Positions 35,515 through 45,981 of a stretch of DNA of 64,000 nt are shown one piece after another. The number at the start of each line of letters is the position of its first letter. The stretch's first letter is position 1. Origin of the DNA: Vombatus ursinus. Taxonomy: Eukaryota; Chordata; Mammalia; Diprotodontia; Vombatidae. The notes beneath the pieces were generated by a model that saw only the letters and a program-made list of their open reading frames with translations, was not told the origin of the DNA and did no database searches. Position numbers and translations under genes: made by a program. The stretch spans positions 5,763,699-5,827,698 of the forward strand of contig NW_020954719.1 in the NCBI RefSeq assembly GCF_900497805.2. Direction: 5' to 3'.

Positions 35515-35932
35515 GTAGGGGTCTGTAACATTTTGTGCATCATGGACTTTTTTGGCAGTCTGGATCCCTTTTCAGAATAATGTTCTCTTGTTTGTTTTTT
35601 GTTGTGTTTTTTTTTTTTGTTTTGTTTCTGTTTTGCTGAGGCAATCGGGGGTTAAGTGACTTGCCCAGGGTCACACAGCTAGTAAGTGTCAAGTGTCTGA
35701 GATCAAATTTGAACTCAGGTCCTCTTGACTCCAAGGCTGGAGCTCCACCCACTGCACCACCTAGCTGCCCCTAGAATAATGTTTTTAAGTGCATAAAATG
35801 AAACACACAGGATTAAAAAGGAAATGAATTCTATTGAAATTGTAAAATATGTATTACATATATTTATAACATATATAAAATTATAAAAATATTTTGAAAA
35901 CAAGTTCACAGACTCCTGGTTAAGAATTCCTG
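35515..35932 (+). mobile_element. hAT-like MITE split by a SINE
   Basis: The element begins 'ggggtctgtaacatttt' and ends 'ctggttaagaattcctg', imperfect inverted ends. Inside are 'gcatcatggacttttttggc' and 'cttttcagaataatgtt'. A second, partial copy lies at 62098-62250. I know this as a mammal-wide non-autonomous DNA transposon, and the MER-type family name is uncertain. Confidence 0.6.
35590..35771 (-). mobile_element. Marsupial SINE, short form, antisense
   Basis: Inverted SINE ending 'cacctagctgcccc'. 'agaataatgtt' occurs on both sides (about 35574 and 35773), a target duplication inside the MITE. Confidence 0.92.
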
Positions 35933-36100
35933 GTAGGGTATAGTGGATAAAGCTTCTCCTTGATAAGGGCAGGCTGACATCTCTTTTTTTCATAGTCTCC
36001 AGCTAACAAAAGCCAAGCAGAATGGTTTTAAGTATATGTAATGCTTGTAAGCATAATGTGTGTAAGATGAGGTTTTTTGCTTTTTAACTCTTATATCTGG

Positions 36101-36335
36101 TTGTTGTTTGCTGTTCAGTGTTTTAGTCGTGTCTGACTCTTTGTGACCCCATTTGGGGTTTTCTTGGCAAAGATACTGGAGTGGTTTGCCATTTCCTTCC
36201 CCAGCTCATTTTACAGATGAGGAAACTGAAGCAAACAGGGTTAAGTGACTTGCCCAGGGTCACACAGCTAATAAGTATCTGAGGATGGATTTGAACTCAG
36301 AAAGATGAGTCTTCCTGACTACAGGATCCATTATA
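36101..36335 (-). mobile_element. Marsupial SINE, long form, antisense
   Basis: Inverted long form from 'ttttagtcgtgtctgactc' to 'tgatgagtcttcctgac'-like head sequence. The tRNA-like head is partly lost. Confidence 0.88.
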
Positions 36336-36339
36336 TAGT

Positions 36340-36955
36340 ATTTTTGGGTGGGCAATAGAGGCTATTTGGTCTCAATTTGGTTTACCTAGGCTGACCCTCA
36401 CTCATGGGGAATATCTACATTGAGTGCTGGTAGGTTTTAGATCTCCTTTGTATTTTGAAGTTGAGCATTGGATCTTCAGGGTTTTCGGTAGCATTTTGGG
36501 ATAGAGTGTTAGATATTTGGAAACCTCATGGGCCTGGCATGTCCTAATCCGTGTGCAGTCATGTCAGGACTGGTCATTACTGCCCCTACTCACTTGCAAG
36601 GTCCATGCTATGGATTTCTGGCCATCCTGGGCTTTTCTCATGGAAGCTACCTCTACATTGCCAACTAGAGGTATCTCTGGTCCATATCTGGTTAAGCTGT
36701 GAGCCTTTAGTCTGGTACACCTGCTTGGGTCCAGGCTTTTTGAGTGAACTCTCTTTCCTATTGTCTGTGGACTTCTAGCTGACCTATTATTTACTGTTCT
36801 TGGGTGGATGAAGTTGTTTACTGTTGTTTGTCATTAGATTTCTTGATCATTATTTAGCCTGGTACTATTTTTAGGTTTTCACTTGAGTGGTGGGTGAGAG
36901 CTGGATTGCCTACCTCTGTTCAAGCAGCCATCTTGGCTGGAAGTCTCCTGACTTA
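36340..36955 (-). mobile_element. L1 5' UTR, antisense
   Basis: The reverse complement begins 'agccaagatggctgcttgaa' and continues through a UTR resembling those at 21.4-24.3 kb ('atcaagaaatctaatgac'). Confidence 0.65.
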
Positions 36956-36959
36956 TTCA

Positions 36960-38245
36960 TAATGAAGTTATGCTGGCTGTTTGTGATTGCTGATTCCTAG
37001 AAAAACTCTGGAAAGTGATTTTGGAAAAAGGATTAGACTAAAATCTTATACCATAAGCTCAAAATAGATATGCAATGTGAATATTAAAGGTCACACCATT
37101 AAAAAGAGAAAGAGAACAAGATTAGGTATCTTTCATTACTATGGCTAGAAAGAGAACTTTTTAACCAAACAGGAAAATAAAATGAAAAAAGCTTTTACAT
37201 AAATAAAATCAGTGAAGATAGAATTAGAATAGAATGGCAGAAAGAGAAAAATATTTATATCAAATATCATTGATAAAAGTCCGACATCTAAAATTATGGT
37301 GCTAACATGTTATGTAGCATGAAAAGTCACTACCCAGTACATACATTATTCAAGCACATGAACAGTTAGTAGAAGATTTGCGAACTATAAATGACCACAT
37401 GAAAACTTGTTCCAGTTCTCTAGTAGCAAATGAAAATCAGAACAACTAAACAGCTATCACTCAAAAAACCGGCAAACACACACAAAAAGATGGAAATAAT
37501 CAATGTTGGAAGGACTATGAGGACACAGGCCAACTGATGCTGTGCTGGTGGAGCTATGAAGTGACCCAACCATTCTGGATTTCTATTAAGAATTATACAA
37601 GAAGAGTGAACTGTCCATACCCTTTGGCCCAGCAATTGTACTATTTGGATACTACTATGTACCCCAGGAAAGTCAAAGACAGAAACAAAGACAGTCCTAT
37701 ATATACCAAAATATTCACAACATTCTGTTAACAAGAACTGGAAAAAAGGTATCTGTTTATTGATTGGGTAATGCCTAAAAAAAAACAACTAGGGTATGTG
37801 AATGTAATGGGATATTATTGTGCAGTAAGATGTGATAAATATGAGGAATTGAGAGAAATATAGGAATGTTTTTATGAACTGATGTAGAATAAAATACACA
37901 AAAGAAGATACACAATAGCTATAACAATAGAAATGAAAAGATCACTACAATAAAGAACTCTGAGTAATACAAAATAAGTTAAGGTCCTAGAGAAACTATA
38001 AAGAAAAATAACTCCTCTTTCAAAACAGAAAAGTGGAGGACTGATAAGTTTCTGTATTGAATATTTTTGCTTAATTGTTTTAGTCACAAGGGAGGGCTCA
38101 ATCTTGGAGACAGAGTAGGAAATTACACACAAAAACACACCCCACCTCCCCATGAACTCAAGTATGATCACTTGATACTAGATTCAGGTAGGCAATACAG
38201 GAAAGAGAACATGGAGTTAAGCTGAGAAAATATAAAAACAAGAGG
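36960..38245 (+). mobile_element. L1 3' half, old
   Basis: 'catttggaccaaac'-like C-terminal ORF2 sequence is present in diverged form: 'accctttggcccagcaattg', 'gggatattattgtgcagtaa', 'tatgaactgatgtag'. Stops are frequent. Confidence 0.7.
38143..38240 (+). repeat. About 100-base repeat, copy 1
   Basis: 'atgatcacttgatactagat' and 'gagaacatggagttaagctg' recur at 40280-40380 in the same orientation with roughly 10-15% difference by eye. Family unknown. Confidence 0.6.
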
Positions 38246-38267
38246 CATCAATAAAACTTTAAATAAG

Positions 38268-38390
38268 ATGGATGGATGGATGGATGGATGGATGGATGGA
38301 TGGATGGATGGATNNNNNNNNNNGATGGATGGATGGATGGATGGATGGATGGATGGATGGATGGATGGATGGATGGATGAATGGATAGAT
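38268..38390 (+). repeat. GATG microsatellite containing an assembly gap
   Basis: GGAT/GATG tetranucleotide units on both sides of ten N bases (38314-38323). The array's true length is therefore unknown. Confidence 0.97.
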
Positions 38391-38639
38391 AGAGCGGGTT
38401 GAATTAGAGGAAAGGAAAGAAAATGCTTTGGGACTCCGGCCATGAAAGTCAACAGGGTGCTTCCTCAAAGGGCCTCATTTAGGAAAAGGCTTGCTCAAAC
38501 AGAACTAACAGACAATTTGATTACTGATTTCTAGCCTTTTCGATGGAGAAGCCTCAATAAGATGGTTATTTCTTTTTGAAAACTTTGGATGTTCAATGTT
38601 GTGCCAAAAGAAGAATTCTGAAGGACATGGTTTTTAGAA

Positions 38640-39790
38640 TAATTACATTCTCATTGATACCCCATTGATGTAGCTATGTGTTGGTCCAAAGACTTAGGAA
38701 AGCAATTTGGAGTTGAGAAAAAAGTCGCTAAAATGTCTGTACCCTTTCACCCAGTCATTCTACTATTAAGCTAAGTGATCAGTGACAGCAAAAGATATCT
38801 CCCACACAAAAATATTCATAGCATCTTTTCATGCTAGCATGCAAGCTAGAATTGTAAATAAAACATGTGCTAAGCATTGCAGTGCATGAATGTAAAATGG
38901 AATATTACTGTACCATAAAAAACAATGAATTTAAAAACCCAGGGAAGTATAGAAACACCTATGAACTGAATGAAGTAGGCAGAATTAGAACAGACTTTTC
39001 ACAGTTTGTATTCATACGGAAAATCAAGATCATACATCTTTTACCGTTCTGCTCCATGTATGGTTTTCGTCCTCCCTGAAATGTGCTAGGTTGCAATTGA
39101 AATTAAAGTAAACTAAGGCACAAAACTCCAAGCATGATCAATCTATTGGTAAGTCTAGAAGTTACAAACAAATGAGGTCTTCAGCTCCTCAGTAAGCCAA
39201 AAGACCCCAAATGAGGACTGACAGGTCATTTTACAGACACAAAGAGGAGTATCCAAAAACTAGAAGGCAGTATCAGAGATGGGGAGAACAATATTAGTTA
39301 CAAAGTCAGAAGCATCATAGATGTGGGGGGTCAATATGATTGGCTGGAAATTTGGAATGCAAGGCTAGCAACAATCCCTCCTTCCATCTTGTAGCTATGG
39401 AAAGCTCATTGCTGCTGTCTGCCTGCATGGCTAGTGTCACAGAGATAACAGGTCAGACTTTGTTGAAAGACAATAACAAAAATGGAAAAAACAAAAATAC
39501 AAAAGTGAATACTATATAATAACCAAGAAGGTTGGCCCTAGAGAATTAATGCGCTGTATTGTGTTTTCTCTCCCTCCTCTGCAGAGGTTTGGGACTAAGA
39601 GCGTAGAATACAGTAAATACAATTAGACTTGTAGATGTGTTAGTTGGTTTTACTAAGCTTCTTTCTTTCTCTCTTTCTTTCCCTGCCCCCTTTCAAGGAT
39701 CAGGTTGCTTTGGGGAAGGGGAAGGAGTGATCTATTCAGAAATGAAAGTGGTGTAAAAACAAAAAATGGCAATAATTTTTAAAATAACAA
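38640..39790 (+). mobile_element. Old L1 3' end
   Basis: L1 C-terminal landmarks ('aatggaatattactgtacca', 'cctatgaactgaatgaagta') are followed by a UTR-like stretch with a CTTT run (39655-39680) and an A/T-rich end near 39790. The part 39080-39530 is only loosely L1-like. Confidence 0.55.
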
Positions 39791-40567
39791 TTTTATTCTG
39801 TAGGATCTGATATCTTAATGTTTTATTATCAAATCTCCAATTATCAGTCTTGACTCTTGCTGATAATATGAATCAGAGGATATGAAGTGTTAAAGCAGGG
39901 AAAAATTCAAAAACAAATCACAACTATTAAGATTAATTTATGGATTTTGATACTGCTGAGCTACAAGATATTAAATTTAATTAAGGGGTAGTATATGTGC
40001 AGGACAGTAATTCACAGTCTCCTAATGCTTATATGTCTAATTTTCTCAAAGGACATTGTGAAATTCTCACAAATTATATTTAAACTCAACTTTAAAAGAT
40101 ATAAGCCATAAAATCCCTGTTGAGCAATTTTGGTTATCAAAAAATTGAAATTCTTTAAAAAGAGTGGTAAGCACTAGTGGCTGGTGGAGAGAGGTGTCTA
40201 GCCTGTTACTGTTTTCTGCTCCTCTTGACTGTAAACATGGACAATTGCCTAGGATTCACACACACACACACACACATAGACACACCACCTCCTTATGGAT
40301 TCAACTATGATCACTTGATACTAGATTCAGGTAGATAATACATGAAAGAGAACATGGAGCTAAGTTGAAAAAATAGATTTTCATCTTCATATAAGAGGGG
40401 ACAAAGAGCTCCTGAATACAATCTGACACACGGTACATACACTGAAGAAATTTATGTTCATATTAAAAAGAGACAGTACCCAGAACAGACATTATGGGAG
40501 CAAAGATAAACTCAGAAGACTTTTTGTATTGAGGTTATAAGATCATTTTGAGGATGATATTATTAGC
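39791..40567. other. Unassigned stretch with repeat copy 2 and a CA run
   Basis: A short CA run (40258-40276) and the second copy of the repeat at 38143-38240 (40280-40380) are the only structures seen. Confidence 0.5.
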
Positions 40568-40574
40568 TCATAGT

Positions 40575-41420
40575 TTATGGAATTTCATTTCTGTGATATC
40601 TCTGTGGTCTATAAAAGTTTGAGGTTGAACTGAATGTTTTTGCACAGTTAAGATATGTATAAAGTTTTTCTCCTGTGTGAGTTCTCCACTGATAACACAA
40701 AACTGAATGGTCTCTAAAATCCTTCCCACATTCACAACATTTATGAGATTTCTCCCCACTGTGGGTTTTCTGGTGGCATCAAAATGTTGATCGGTAACTA
40801 AAGTCCTTCTCACAGTCACTGAACTTAAAAGGCTTTTCCCCTACATGGACTCTGATGGACAGAAAGACTTGAATTCTGACTGAAGCCTTTCCCATAGCTG
40901 GGACATTTAAAAGGCTTTTCCCCTGTATAGGTTCTCTGATGATCACCAAGATGCATCCTCCATCTAGAGCTTTTCCCACAGCTAGGGCAGCTCTAGGGCT
41001 TCTCTCCTGGATAGATTCTCTGATGGGGAGGAAGATGTGTTTTCCATCTGACACTCTGCATGTGGGTTGCTCCTTGATGCCTTTGTCTTCCATTTGCATC
41101 CTCTGCAGATGAATGTCTGATTTCTGACTGAAACTTTCCACTCTTGGTACATTCATGAAAAGGCACACAGCCCCCCCCTCCCAAGTATCTTCTAAGGTAG
41201 AGTGTTTAGAAAAAGCTTCTCTCACTTTCTCTTCATGATGAGACCTGTCTTCTTTCTTCTTGAGAATTTTCCAAAGAAACAGAGGTATCATTTCTTCTTT
41301 CAGAGTTTCTTTTGTCCAGACTTCTGTCTCTGGACTCTGAGCAACTGTGAAGGTGTCTTGAGGTTCCTGATCCTTGAAATCTTCCTTTCGGATTCTCCTT
41401 ATGGTTCTCGTTCTTTATGT
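40575..41420 (-). pseudogene. C2H2 zinc-finger terminal exon (broken)
   Basis: The exon follows an acceptor 'tttattcctacag' (just above 41420). Its first part stays open with spacer-like protein 'RKEDFKDQEPQDTFTVAQSP'. About five finger remnants are then visible: one ending H-Q-R-I-Y-P-G-E-K-P, then 'SCPSCGKSSRWRMHLGDHQR', 'FKCPSYGKGFSQNSSLSVHQ', 'FKFSDCEKDFSYRSTF' and 'HKCCECGKDFRDHSVLCYQW', and a final poor one. There are in-frame stops at the first K-P linker and within the fourth finger, a frameshift after the third finger, and lost C or H ligands. The last stop is at 40575-40577. Confidence 0.9.
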
Positions 41421-43336
41421 CTGTAGGAATAAATTATAATTTACTAAAGGGAAGATAAGGAGTTTCTGTACTATTAAATAAGAGATTAGTGAAAGGTCTG
41501 TTGAATAATTATCACCTTTATATGAAAGTGCTGAGCCCTGTTTTCCCTTATATTTATCCCTGACTGAACAGACCTTCAAATTAAAAATTCATGAATTAAC
41601 ATTCCCTATGTGCTCAGACATCATCATTCATTGTGAGACTTACATAAGAAAGCTTAAAAGACTTAGGTCAAGGGATAAGTTCCAGAGATTTGGGGGCAGA
41701 GTAGTAAAGGGAATGAATTCTCTAGATACCCTAGAAGTTAAAGAAAAGGATCACATAGGTATGGGAGCTTTCAGAGAAGCAAGTTGGTGAATGAATGAAC
41801 TTGCTTTCTCTGATTTATTTTTAGTCTGAATACTTTGGGGAAAGAGAAGGTATTGGTGTCTTGCCCACAGTGATAAGCAATGGGAGTCCAATGCAGTCAC
41901 TACCTCAAAAACCATACTCTTTACTAGGACTTCCCTAGGATTGTAGATGATAAAGAGTGAAACTGTCCACAAGTGAGATGGGAGTTCTTCACATTAATAC
42001 TTAGGCCAATCAGGAGAGCTGTGGGATTTGAGAGGATAAGAGAATCACCCTAGAATGGTCCCTTCTGGAAGCCAAAACTGGGCAAAGTTTAATGTTATAG
42101 GGGAGATTTTGATAGGTAGATAAGAGTTTGAATTAGGATAAAGGGGTGCTGAAAACAGATTAATAGATTTATATAGCAATTCCAGACCAACTTAAGGTAT
42201 AAGCACTTCTCAAGCACTAGCTAAGAGCTCAGCCTGCTGACTTCACAGAAATTTGGGGAAGGACAAAATTTATATCAGTAGTCCACCAGAAAATAACCTT
42301 AGAGTACATAGAGGAGGAAAAAAAGGCAAGGAGTTCAAAGGAACTAGAATATCAGAATAGGGTGCTCAAGGGGTATGCTAGAGTATACAATTTCCTCTCA
42401 CCTAGGTGGGAAGTTTTTGGGACAGCCTCCTCAGTCATTCAAAGAACCAGTTCATGACATTCTTTCCCTTGAGCTAGAAATGTGATCATAACTTGGTTAG
42501 GAACAGGAATTCCTGCCCTGTAGAAGAACTAGGGGAAGATGGGCATGTGCAGAGAACTAGGATACAGGCAGGTGATACCACTAGAACTTAGCAAGGCAAG
42601 CTGCCCTGCAGATAAATACTACCTCTTTCAGAGCTGGGCAGTCGCCCGAGAAGCAGTGTCATGTAACGTACAGTACCCCTGTCTTGGAAGCAGACAACCT
42701 GGGTTTGAATCCCAGCTTCAACACTTCCTAGTTATATGACCATGAGCAAGTCACTTAAATTCTCTCAACTTCTATCTGTAAAGTATAGAAAATAATGCTT
42801 GTATTATCTGCCTCACAGGATTGCAGGAAGGAAAACCATTAAAGTGTTTTATCATCATTTGTTTTGCTAAGGAAATAAGGAGAAAAGAACTTGACCAATC
42901 CTGGTAGGTTAAGATTTAACCCCAAGGAGAGTAACTGAGGTTAAGAGAAAGGAAATTCTGGGAGGGAACAGTGGGACTTACAGCATACTAGGTAGTGGAG
43001 ATGCCTTAACTCTTAGCTACCCAACTCACTCTAGGATTCAGGCCCTATTGTTGCAGCCACAGAGGTTTCACACCTTTTCCTCTTTCCCCAAGACCTGCTA
43101 ATTAATTTCTCTGACCCCCTCTCTCAACCCTTAGGAAAGTCAGATTGCTAATTTGGCTAGCAAAGGTGGTATTAAAACCTCGCTTTAGTAATTTTTCTTA
43201 CACAATTATTTACAGCCAATTACAAGATAGCTTGGTGAGTCACCCCCTACCCCCAATTCTGGTGACCATCACATTCAATTTATTCTTATCCACAGGAAAA
43301 CCAATTTAAGGACAAAAAGCCCAACTGCATCCTTAC
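41421..43336 (-). other. Intron of the zinc-finger pseudogene
   Basis: Runs from the donor 'gtaagg' (RC of 43331-43336) to the acceptor next to 41420. Apart from an MIR at 42652-42855 nothing is recognised. A KRAB-B exon could be hidden but was not seen. Confidence 0.6.
42652..42855 (+). mobile_element. MIR/THER1-type SINE
   Basis: 'acctgggtttgaatcccagc', 'tatgaccatgagcaagtcac', 'cctcacaggattgcagga' in MIR order. Confidence 0.8.
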
Positions 43337-43475
43337 GTAGTGATATCATATTTTCTCAGCTCTCCTGAAGGAACCTTTGTTCTTTCTAAGAACAATCCAG
43401 AAGCTTTGACTCCTAAGAGAAATACACAGCCATAGCCTCAAAAGTGACTTCCAAGTAGAAAGTAGCCATCCTCCC
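43337..43475 (-). pseudogene. KRAB-A box exon (broken)
   Basis: Between acceptor 'cttcctcttccag' and donor 'gtaagg' the minus strand reads V-T-F-E-A-M-A-V-Y-F-S-stop-E-S-K-L-L-D-C-S-stop-K-E-Q, then Q-E-S-stop-E-N-M-I-S-L. It aligns residue for residue with the KRAB-A consensus (V-T-F-E-D-V-A-V-Y-F-S-Q-E-E-W). Two stops replace Q codons (CAG to TAG) and the E-E-W core is damaged. Exon length (139 bases) is normal for KRAB-A. Confidence 0.9.
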
Positions 43476-43804
43476 CTGGAAGAGGAAGTCCAGGGGAGAT
43501 GGAGGTGGATGGGGCTGATAAGAATAAGCAAAGATAAATGAACACCACAGGGTGGGGGAGATAATGAAACAGGGAGGTGGAACAAAATCAACATTGCCTT
43601 CTCACCATCATCATTCCTCTATTTGGCTTTCTCACTCCAAAACAGATATTCCCTTTGCTAAAAAATCCATTGTCCTTAAACTAACATTGATTCAGCAGGA
43701 ATAAAGACACCTGTACCCCTTAAAAAAACCAAGACATAACACTTTATGTGGTCTCTCTGCATGTTCCTCCCACTTCTTCAGCACTGACTCTCTTCACTCA
43801 TAAG

Positions 43805-44170
43805 GCTCTCTCTCTGCAAATCCTCTATGACAGACATTGCCTCTTCACCAGTCTCTGGATGCTGTTGAGAAACTCAGGTCTGCATCTCCCCAGGCAGTAC
43901 ACCCAAGAATGGCTCAAGACCAAAACCTCCAGCATTTGCTCTTTGGTGTGAATCTCTGGGCTCATGCAGCAAAGTTCCCAGAGGCTGGCTGTGGCTCTTG
44001 GTGTGAAGGTGCTTCTTGGTAATGGAACCATCTACAAAGATGATGGGATGTCTCCTAGGTATGTCCTCTTTTGGGATAGAATCTTGATCCTGAAAGGAAT
44101 CCTCCTTCAACTTCACCTTGGAAGGCCCTTCCTGCTCAACAGGAATTGGACACAAGGCCCGAAGCATCAT
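43805..44170 (-). pseudogene. SCAN domain exon (broken)
   Basis: It opens with M-M-L-R-A-L-C-P and an acidic leader ('VKLKEDSFQDQDSIPKEDIP'), as SCAN genes do. The domain itself reads 'LWELCCMSPEIHTKEQMLEV' and then, one frame over, 'FLGVLPGEMQT', a stop in place of W, and 'VSQQHPETGEEAMSVIEDLQ'. This matches the SCAN signature R-P-E-I-H-T-K-E-Q-x-L-E-x-L-V-L-E-Q-F-L. One frameshift in the middle and at least one stop disable it. SCAN is an exapted Gypsy gag capsid domain, now a host module. Confidence 0.9.
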
Positions 44171-44279
44171 GTAGTTTAGGAAACAGCTTCACTCTTGAGG
44201 CATTATAACTTTCTGGCCTTGCTTTACTCTGCTAGGAGATCTAAAGACCTGTAAAAGGAACATTTCTTGTGGTCTTTTA

Positions 44280-44765
44280 TGAAAAAGATGAAACCTAGCT
44301 TTGTTAGCAGTCATACTCAAGGCCAGAACATTTTTACTTCTTAAGCACATACCCCACATAACACTATTATCACAATTTTGGGGTTCAAAGTGATGGGGTA
44401 TGGGCCAAAGTGAGACCTTTGTCCCAATTTGGGCTCCATTTGTCTATGGGCCCGAGAAAACCTTTGGACTGTCCTTGAATTCTCCCACTTGGTCAAGGAG
44501 ATCTCTGGCGTTCCCCTGAGGCCATGATTCCGTTGTTTCGGCTACACCCAATCCCCCAATTCTGTTACTACTTGGCCACTCCTAGATCCTCCATTTCCCT
44601 GGAATTCTATTCCATTAAGATGCTTAGATTTTCACAATCTAACCAATAGCCCACAGATGCTCAGATTCCTTATGAGTCTGGCTAATATGGCGAATCTTCA
44701 ATAAACCGTGTTTTCGGCTGAGAGAAGGTTTGGGTCTAATTCTTTCAGGCAGGACCGACCCTCCA
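44280..44765. mobile_element. Possible LTR and ERV debris (fossil)
   Basis: 44280-44390 resembles antisense ERV sequence at 48460-48530. From about 44390 to 44765 the plus strand looks like an LTR ending: 'cttcaataaaccgtg' (poly-A signal) is followed by a U5-like stretch 'ctaattctttcaggcagg'. No partner LTR or target duplication was found. It is old and broken. Confidence 0.35.
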
Positions 44766-44929
44766 TTAAGAGATGGGAGGAAAGAATGCAAAGGGCTGAG
44801 TTAATCCCTCACTAACCTAAGAAGCTCGTTACATAGGGGCACAGATGGGGAGGGCTGGGCCAGTGCCTTTTCTACCCCATTCCCTGCAATATATAGCTTC
44901 TTTATAGTTTGTTCTTTCATATCGAAAGC

Positions 44930-45700
44930 CCAAGGGCGGGCGTGCCTCCACGAAGTCTGGTGGAACTACAATTTCCAGATGCCGCAGTGGCCTTTCGCTC
45001 CCCCGAACGCCAGCAGCCAATAGGCAAGGGAAAGGCCCTGAGGTTGCCATGGTGACGATGACCGCTTCCCTCCCCATCTACTTAAGATGTTTATACACGC
45101 TGCTGCCTAGTTCTTCAGTGGCTCGCCTGCATACATACGTGCGATTCAAGAAAGGAAATAGTGGGTGAGGGGATGTTCATTCTTGCACATCTCTAGAATT
45201 ATTTCCGTTTGTCTGCGCATGTGTGAAGGATTCCAACGTACTACGTTTCCCAGAAACCTCTGGGCTCCATTTCGGACCGGAGGTAAAAGGAGAGGCAATA
45301 TACAGTGTGAACTAGCTCGAAGGCAGTGCTCTACTGCCCTGCCAACCAGAGTCCGTGCTGCAGTTGGGAGAGAGGCCTCTACAGCCATTTCCTTACTGGC
45401 TGGTTCTTCTTTCCTCCCTCCCTCGCACCGTACTGACCTCGGGAGCCAGAGCATTCTGGGAAACGTAGGCTGAAGGTGAAATCCTCTGCGCGTTCCTAGA
45501 CATGTTCAGGAGGCGTGGAACTGTAAGGATGGAGCCGGGAAGAAGCTAGATCCTTGGTTATCTCCTCGTGTTTAGTTGTTGTTAGCATTGCGACGATATC
45601 CAGCCTTTATAGCAAGGCTTCGTGGGTAACCTTGGGCGCCGCTGAGGCCTCTGGGAATTGCGTTTTCCTCAGAAGGATTTTGCTGGGAACTGTGACCCAG
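44930..45700 (-). promoter_or_regulatory. GC-richer promoter-like region of the zinc-finger locus
   Basis: The region is clearly richer in G, C and CpG than its surroundings. It has five ZNF143/Staf-type elements: 'actacaatttccagatgcc' (44965-44983), 'actacgtttcccagaa' (45240-45255), the inverse of 'tttcccagaatgc' (45451-45470), the inverse of 'caattcccag' (45651-45668) and a weaker 'ctgggaactgtg' (about 45683). It also has a CCAAT box (45017-45021) and an RFX-type X-box 'gttgccatggtgac' (45043-45056). ZNF143 motifs are typical of bidirectional housekeeping promoters, so transcription to either side is possible. Direction is inferred from the pseudogene downstream on the minus strand. Confidence 0.65.
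45043..45056 (+). promoter_or_regulatory. RFX X-box-like palindrome
   Basis: 'gttgccatggtgac' fits the RFX consensus G-T-Y-N-C-C-A-T-G-G-Y-R-A-C at every constrained place. It lies 21 bases from a CCAAT box. Confidence 0.6.
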
Positions 45701-45820
45701 CCACACGTCACCTCCCGAGTTTTTTCCAAGGTGTAGAGTTCACGTTTTCGAAAGCTCTGTAAATACCTGCCCTATGCAGGAAACCGACCCAGCTCCAGGA
45801 AACAACCTTTATGTCAAATT

Positions 45821-45981
45821 TAGGCAACCAGATGGCCCAGCATAGAGAGTGTTGGATTTGAGAGTCAGGAAGACCTGAGTTTTGTACCTGTGTGATCTGT
45901 GTGATCCTGAGCTAGTCATTTAGTGTAATTCAGCCTCAGTTTCCTCATATATAATGTAAACTGTAAAACCTTTACAGGGTT
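45821..45981 (+). mobile_element. SINE/MIR copy interrupted by an LTR
   Basis: 'gagagtcaggaagacctgag' and 'cctcagtttcctcatatata' identify it. It stops at 'tttacaggg', where the LTR begins. Confidence 0.7.

Larger units (their letters stand above)
40575..44170 (-). pseudogene. KRAB-SCAN C2H2 zinc-finger pseudogene
   Basis: Three exon remnants in the usual order of a KRAB/SCAN zinc-finger gene lie on the minus strand: SCAN (43805-44007, in a block starting at ATG 44168-44170), KRAB-A (43337-43475) and the terminal C2H2 exon (40575-41420). Such proteins are nuclear DNA-binding repressors: SCAN dimerises, KRAB recruits TRIM28, and fingers read DNA. Here every module is broken, so a normal product is impossible. 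The gap between exons contains only an MIR (42652-42855). Because introns and splice sites remain, this is a decayed gene or a duplicated one, not a retrocopy. I cannot tell which ZSCAN/ZKSCAN family member it was. The promoter-like region at 44.93-45.70 kb lies just upstream. Confidence 0.88.

Noticed and set aside
37420-37788. Minus-strand open frame of 122 codons
   Set aside because: It is antisense to L1 3' sequence.
38268-38390. CRISPR-like direct repeats
   Set aside because: Tetranucleotide units with no unique spacers. This is a microsatellite in a vertebrate genome.
38168-38468. Repetitive S-I-H-P protein
   Set aside because: It is only the translation of the GATG microsatellite, across an assembly gap.
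44829-45473. Open frames on both strands in the promoter-like region
   Set aside because: They arise from GC-rich sequence, show no protein domain, and overlap clustered transcription-factor motifs.
45165-45473. Plus-strand gene driven by a bidirectional promoter
   Set aside because: The promoter motifs allow it, but no exon, splice site pair or protein domain could be supported on that side.
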